A stretch of DNA of 64,000 nucleotides from Rhodospirillaceae bacterium (GTDB taxonomy: Bacteria > Pseudomonadota > Alphaproteobacteria > Rhodospirillales > UBA2165): contig CANIGJ010000017.1 of assembly GCA_947467145.1 (NCBI GenBank), positions 27,728-91,727 on the forward strand, given 5' to 3'. The notes beneath the pieces were generated by a model. It was not told the DNA's origin and made no database searches. It was given only the letters and a program-made list of their open reading frames with translations. Each line of letters begins with the position of its first letter. Position 1 is the stretch's first letter. Shown piece after piece: positions 60,524-64,000 of the stretch. The position numbers were made by a program, and so were the translations under genes.

Positions 60524-62062
60524 ATGCACCTACGTAGCTTGGTACGTCCGTTCGCGCTCGCCGCAGCCGCAGCCGCTCTTTTCAGCCAAATTCCGGACGC
60601 CGCCGCGCAAAAGGTGAAGGACACGCTCCGCGTCGCCACGACGGAGCCGTTCAAGTTCGTGGACGGCTACTATTTTCCGACGCCGGAAGGCCGCTTCGTT
60701 ACCGACGAAGTCTATGACTCACTCATCGGCTACGACGTCCGTAAGCGGGCTTTCACCCCGGCGCTCGCCAAATCCTGGAAGCGTATCGATGATACGACCC
60801 TCGAATTCGAACTGCGTGACGACGTCAAATTCCACAACGGCAACAAGTTCGGCCCGGACGACGTCGTCTACATCGCCAATTGGCTGCTCGATCCCAACAC
60901 CAAGCTGCCGTTCCCGTCGCGCTTCCGCTTCCTGAAGTCGGTCGAGAAGACCGGACCCAACACGGTGCGCTTCCAGTCGAAGGAGGTTTACGCGCTCGAC
61001 CTCGCGTTCATCTCGCTCAACATGTGGATTCTCGACTCCTCGCTGCACAAGCCGCTCGAGGACAAGCAGATCTACGGCCGCCGCTCGCCGGTCGGCACCG
61101 GCCCGATGAAGCTGCAAAGCTTCACCGCCGACGGCAACGTCATCGTCGAACGCAACGAGGACTACAACATCGGTGAAAAAGCGCCGATCAAGACCTTGCG
61201 CATGCTGCCGATCCCGGAAGCCCAGACGCAGATCGCGCAAATGTTGACCGACGGCATCGACGTGATGCGGGCACCTCAGCCCGACCAACTCAAAGAGCTG
61301 GTGGCCAATCCGAAGTTCAAGACGCTCGCCACCAACGATCTGACCATGGCCAGCTTCACACTCGATTCCATCAACCGTTCGGGCGAAGCGGAATTCTTCA
61401 AGGATGCGCGCGTGCGCCGTGCCGTCGCCATGGCCATCGACCGCAAGGGCCTGGTTAAGGAATTCATGGTCAAAGGTGCCACCGCCGACGACGGGTTGTG
61501 CTTCCGTGAAATGATCGGCTGCGACTATACGGTCAACGCGCCGGCCTACGATCCCGAAAGCGCGAAAAAGCTTCTGGCAGAAGCCGGCTGGAAAGACGGC
61601 TTCCCCCTCAAGATCTTCACGCGCCCGCCGATGACCGACGTCACCATCGCGGTCGCCGGCATGCTGCGCCAAGTCGGCATCAAGGCCGAAGTCGCCGATA
61701 TGCCGCTCAGCGTCTATCGCAAGATGCGCGATGAAGGCAAAGTCGTCGCGCGCATCGGCGAAAGCCCGTACGGCGATATCCCGGACGCCGGCACCATCCT
61801 CGATCGTTGGTTTGGCGTCGACTTGCGCGACTATTGGCGCGATGAAGATATCAATAACTGGATGGCCGCGACCGAGCGCACCCACGATGTCAACAAGCGC
61901 ACGGAATACTTCCGCAACATCTTCAACCGCATCAACGAGCGCTCCTACATCATTCCGATCACCAGCGTTCCGATCAGCTGGGTGTATCAAAAGGACCTCA
62001 ACGCGCGTGAGGACAGAGGCACCACTGGCCTGACCTTCCGCGACTTTACCTGGGCGAAGTAA
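60524..62062 (+). CDS. ABC transporter substrate-binding protein, family 5
   Basis: A 512-aa exported SBP_bac_5 protein, the third in this window. The signal peptide ends near DAAAQK. The mature part starts KDTLRVATTEPFKFVDGYYF, with LEFELRDDVKFHNGNKFGPDDVVYIANW, SPVGTGPMKLQSF and VRRAVAMAIDRKGLVKEF. AGGAGG five bases before the ATG gives a firm start. As with the other two, no permease or ATPase is adjacent, and a VOC gene follows after seven bases. The ligand is unknown. Confidence 0.9.
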   Translation: MHLRSLVRPFALAAAAAALFSQIPDAAAQKVKDTLRVATTEPFKFVDGYYFPTPEGRFVTDEVYDSLIGYDVRKRAFTPALAKSWKRIDDTTLEFELRDDVKFHNGNKFGPDDVVYIANWLLDPNTKLPFPSRFRFLKSVEKTGPNTVRFQSKEVYALDLAFISLNMWILDSSLHKPLEDKQIYGRRSPVGTGPMKLQSFTADGNVIVERNEDYNIGEKAPIKTLRMLPIPEAQTQIAQMLTDGIDVMRAPQPDQLKELVANPKFKTLATNDLTMASFTLDSINRSGEAEFFKDARVRRAVAMAIDRKGLVKEFMVKGATADDGLCFREMIGCDYTVNAPAYDPESAKKLLAEAGWKDGFPLKIFTRPPMTDVTIAVAGMLRQVGIKAEVADMPLSVYRKMRDEGKVVARIGESPYGDIPDAGTILDRWFGVDLRDYWRDEDINNWMAATERTHDVNKRTEYFRNIFNRINERSYIIPITSVPISWVYQKDLNAREDRGTTGLTFRDFTWAK

Positions 62063-62069
62063 CCGCGCC

Positions 62070-62531
62070 ATGGTGAGCGTCGAACGCCTCGCGCATGTTG
62101 TTCTCAACGTGCGCGACGTTCGCGCCGCCAAGGCGTTCTACATGACGGTGCTCGGCCTCAAAGTCGCGAATGAGAACATCGCGCGCGGCATGGTCTTCCT
62201 GTCCACCGGCGCCGATCATCATCAGCTTGCGTTGTTCGAACGCGCCAGCGGGCCAACACCGGATGCGACCCAGCCCGGCCTGATCCATATGGCGTGGCGC
62301 GTTGCCGATTTCACGGCACTCCAAGCCGCGCATCGCGAGCTTAAAGCCGCCGGCATCGCTATCGAGTCCACCATCCGTCACGCCATGACGCATAGCCTGT
62401 ATGTGCGCGATCCGGATGGCCATCTGGTCGAACTCTATAGCGACCGCTGGGAGAATGGCTTCAACATCTTCTCCAGCATGCCGAACCAGAACGATCCCAT
62501 CGACTTGGAAACCGGCGAGCTGGTGTCGTGA
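62070..62531 (+). CDS. VOC-family protein, extradiol dioxygenase/glyoxalase-like
   Basis: A 153-aa vicinal-oxygen-chelate protein. Two beta-alpha-beta modules: RLAHVVLNVRDVRAAKAFYMTVLGL and IHMAWRVADFTALQAAHRELKAAG. Putative metal ligands are the His in LAHVV and IHMAW and the Glu in GHLVELYSDR, as in type I extradiol dioxygenases of the small form. It lies in a cluster with the binding-protein gene (60524) and the BFD-like gene downstream, whose start overlaps it. Possible role in catechol cleavage or glyoxalase-type isomerisation. Confidence 0.86.
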   Translation: MVSVERLAHVVLNVRDVRAAKAFYMTVLGLKVANENIARGMVFLSTGADHHQLALFERASGPTPDATQPGLIHMAWRVADFTALQAAHRELKAAGIAIESTIRHAMTHSLYVRDPDGHLVELYSDRWENGFNIFSSMPNQNDPIDLETGELVS

Positions 62532-62749
62532 CCATGGAACGCAGCGAGGAAGATCTAGCGCTGCCCGCCTGCCCCTGTACCGGACTGACCATCCGCCAGG
62601 TCGAAACCGCCATCGCCGACGGTGCGCGCTCCACCGAAGAGGTTTTTGAGCGCTGCAACGAGATCGTCTATTGCTCGCAATGCATGGTCCGGATCGACGA
62701 CATGGTGTTCGCGGCCCTGCGGCGCGCGCGCGACGCCGCCGCCTCTTGA
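62528..62749 (+). CDS. Bacterioferritin-associated ferredoxin-like (2Fe-2S) protein
   Basis: A 73-aa protein overlapping the VOC gene by four bases. Cysteines C15, C17, C43, C49 and C52 (CPCTGLTIRQVETAI, ERCNEIVYCSQC) fit the BFD-like [2Fe-2S] domain, where CxC and CxxC bind the cluster. The usual GA-rich helix (DGARSTEEVFE) is also present. It may be the electron carrier for a neighbouring oxygenase, or iron-store mobilisation. Confidence 0.8.
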   Translation: MTMERSEEDLALPACPCTGLTIRQVETAIADGARSTEEVFERCNEIVYCSQCMVRIDDMVFAALRRARDAAAS

Positions 62750-62828
62750 AAACTCATCCGCCTGGAACAAATCGGATTCGGCGGCATTTATCCTCTAGAA
62801 CAATCCCGATCGCGCGGAGGCGCGTCAC

Positions 62829-63347
62829 ATGCGCAACCTAATCATGATCATGGCGGCGGCCATTGCCTTGGGTGCCTGCACGATGGCGGAAAACCCGAAC
62901 GTCGCGGCCGCGCGCAGCGTTTGCGCCACCGCCTACGCCGATCCGCAACTTGATCCCATCCGGGCGCGCATCCCGTTCGGCGACAATCAGGCCGGCATGG
63001 CGACGATGACCCAGCTCGCGGATACGTCCAAACCCAACGCCGTCGAACGCGCCATGCTGCAGCAATATGATGCCGCCAACCGCCGCTGCTGGGATGCCTG
63101 GGACCGGGTCGGCACGTCGCCCTATATCCAGCAGGGCCGCTCCTCCGTCGCCACAGCGCTCGCCGAGCTGTATTCCGGCACCGGCACCTTCGGCGATTTC
63201 AACCGCAAGCGCGCCAACGCGCTCGCCGAGATGAACGCGCGCCAGCGCGAAGCCGACGAACGCCAGCGCGCGGCGGCCTACTATAACCGGCCGATGTTCT
63301 GCGACTCGTTCGGCAGCCCCGGCTTCCGGACACTTCATTGTTTCTAA
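62829..63347 (+). CDS. Exported lipoprotein of unknown function
   Basis: A 172-aa protein with a lipobox LGAC (Cys about residue 17) after the signal sequence MRNLIMIMAAAIA. The mature part is helical and polar: ARSVCATAYADPQLDPIRARIPFG, then CWDAWDRVG and a Gln/Arg-rich segment near the end (ARQREADERQRAAAYY). Two C-terminal Cys (MFCDSFG, TLHCF) may form a disulfide. No family is recognised. GCGGAGGC lies before the ATG. Confidence 0.75.
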   Translation: MRNLIMIMAAAIALGACTMAENPNVAAARSVCATAYADPQLDPIRARIPFGDNQAGMATMTQLADTSKPNAVERAMLQQYDAANRRCWDAWDRVGTSPYIQQGRSSVATALAELYSGTGTFGDFNRKRANALAEMNARQREADERQRAAAYYNRPMFCDSFGSPGFRTLHCF

Positions 63348-63421
63348 GCTAACGCTTAGAGGGGCATTGCTTCTGATATAGCGGGGCGCGACACTTCGCC
63401 TCGTCAGAGCCGGAGACGCCG

Positions 63422-63994
63422 ATGCCTTACATTCCCTATACCCGCCTGAGCCATGTCGGCATCACGGTGCGCGACCTCAACCGCATGGTGGCGTTCTACC
63501 GCCGCGTCCTCGGCTTCATGCTGTCCGACCGGGGGCATGCGCCGCGCGGCGACGGCGAATACGCGTTCCTGTCGCGCGACCCCAACGAACATCACCAGAT
63601 CGTGCTGCGCACCGGCCGCCCCGAGGGCGTGCCGTCGCAGATCGTGCAGTTGTCGCTCGAACTCGGCAGCCTCGCCGATCTACGCGCCATGCACGACATC
63701 CTGCGCGCCGACAACGAGGTCACCGACATCCAGACGCGCGCGCACGGCATCGCCTGGAGCATGTATTTCAAGGACCCCGAAGAAAACATTGTCGAGACCT
63801 TCGTGTCTTCGCCGTGGTACGTGCCCGCACCCTCGGCCGTGCCGTTCGATTTCACCATGAGCGATCAGGAGATTTTCGAGAACGTGCGCGACGCGGTGAA
63901 GACGCGCCCGGGCTACAAAGCCTATCAGGAGTGGAAGGACGAAGCGGCGCTGCGCATGCTCGACGCTGGCGTCTGGCCCGGACCAAAAAACTAG
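63422..63994 (+). CDS. VOC-family protein, biphenyl-2,3-diol dioxygenase-like
   Basis: A 190-aa VOC-fold protein: RLSHVGITVRDLNRMVAFYRRVLGF, then PNEHHQIVLRTGRPEG, and IAWSMYFKDPEENIVETFVSSPWY. The ligand residues are the His in SHVGIT, a His in EHHQIV and the Glu in NIVETF. It is a likely extradiol dioxygenase or lyase for aromatic-ring cleavage. The C-terminal 50 aa is an extra helical tail (ENVRDAVKTRPGYKAYQEWKD). Ends 6 bases before the window end. Confidence 0.86.
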   Translation: MPYIPYTRLSHVGITVRDLNRMVAFYRRVLGFMLSDRGHAPRGDGEYAFLSRDPNEHHQIVLRTGRPEGVPSQIVQLSLELGSLADLRAMHDILRADNEVTDIQTRAHGIAWSMYFKDPEENIVETFVSSPWYVPAPSAVPFDFTMSDQEIFENVRDAVKTRPGYKAYQEWKDEAALRMLDAGVWPGPKN

Positions 63995-64000
63995 ACAATA

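Overview
The window is GC-rich and densely coded, with no gene-free stretch longer than about 240 bases. It looks like a chromosomal piece of a heterotrophic alphaproteobacterium. Supporting signs are a bacterial NDUFS4-type complex I accessory gene, DUF3572 and DUF1194 genes, a minimal PutA without a DNA-binding domain, a CO-dehydrogenase/XdhC-type gene group, and many importers for organic and metal substrates. Genus or order cannot be fixed from this sequence alone. No insertion sequence, CRISPR array, rRNA gene or replication origin was seen. Two tRNA genes (Arg-UCU, Pro-UGG) are present.

Layout. 1-5.9 kb: end of a GMC oxidoreductase, a PAS-cyclase, an M48 protease, tRNA-Arg, a complex I accessory subunit, and a Rieske oxygenase with a coupled small protein. 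6-15.2 kb: an MBL hydrolase, an Fbp-type ABC transporter (ATPase, binding protein, permease), and two lone family-5 solute-binding proteins, one in an operon with an ACMSD-like amidohydrolase. 15.3-20.8 kb: tRNA-Pro, a DksA-type protein, and an Anbu peptidase cluster (ATP-grasp, alpha-E, transglutaminase, Anbu, glutaminase) whose alpha-E gene has an in-frame amber stop. 21-25.5 kb: enoyl-CoA hydratase, O-methyltransferase, DUF192 protein, and a TPP-riboswitch-controlled ThiZ-ThiX-ThiY pyrimidine-precursor importer. 25.5-30.6 kb: NhaD-type antiporter, small proteins, RlpA-like lipoprotein, CBS protein, and an AT-rich singleton gene with a deoxyribosyltransferase/TIR-like N-terminal domain, the best candidate for acquired defence-type DNA. 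30.6-37 kb: an atypical SDR, a second Fbp-type ABC transporter with a coupled two-helix protein, and a phthalate-dioxygenase-like Rieske oxygenase. 37-45.7 kb: TPR-OGT protein with a Panacea-like partner, CoxS/CoxM-type subunits without the large subunit, XdhC and a MoeA/MobA-like fusion, and small lipoproteins. 45.7-64 kb: putA with an in-frame TGA, an LLM flavoprotein, a DUF1194 protein, a heparinase-like protein, an aldo/keto reductase, a frameshifted MATE exporter, an MFS transporter, NIPSNAP, SPOR, an omega-transaminase, a third family-5 binding protein, two VOC proteins and a BFD-like ferredoxin.

How it fits together. The overall picture is scavenging and catabolism of organic acids, aromatics, amino acids and metals, plus housekeeping. 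Three otherwise well-conserved genes (alpha-E, putA, MATE) each carry one single-base lesion. That means either recent decay or residual assembly error, and these calls depend on the quality of the underlying reads.
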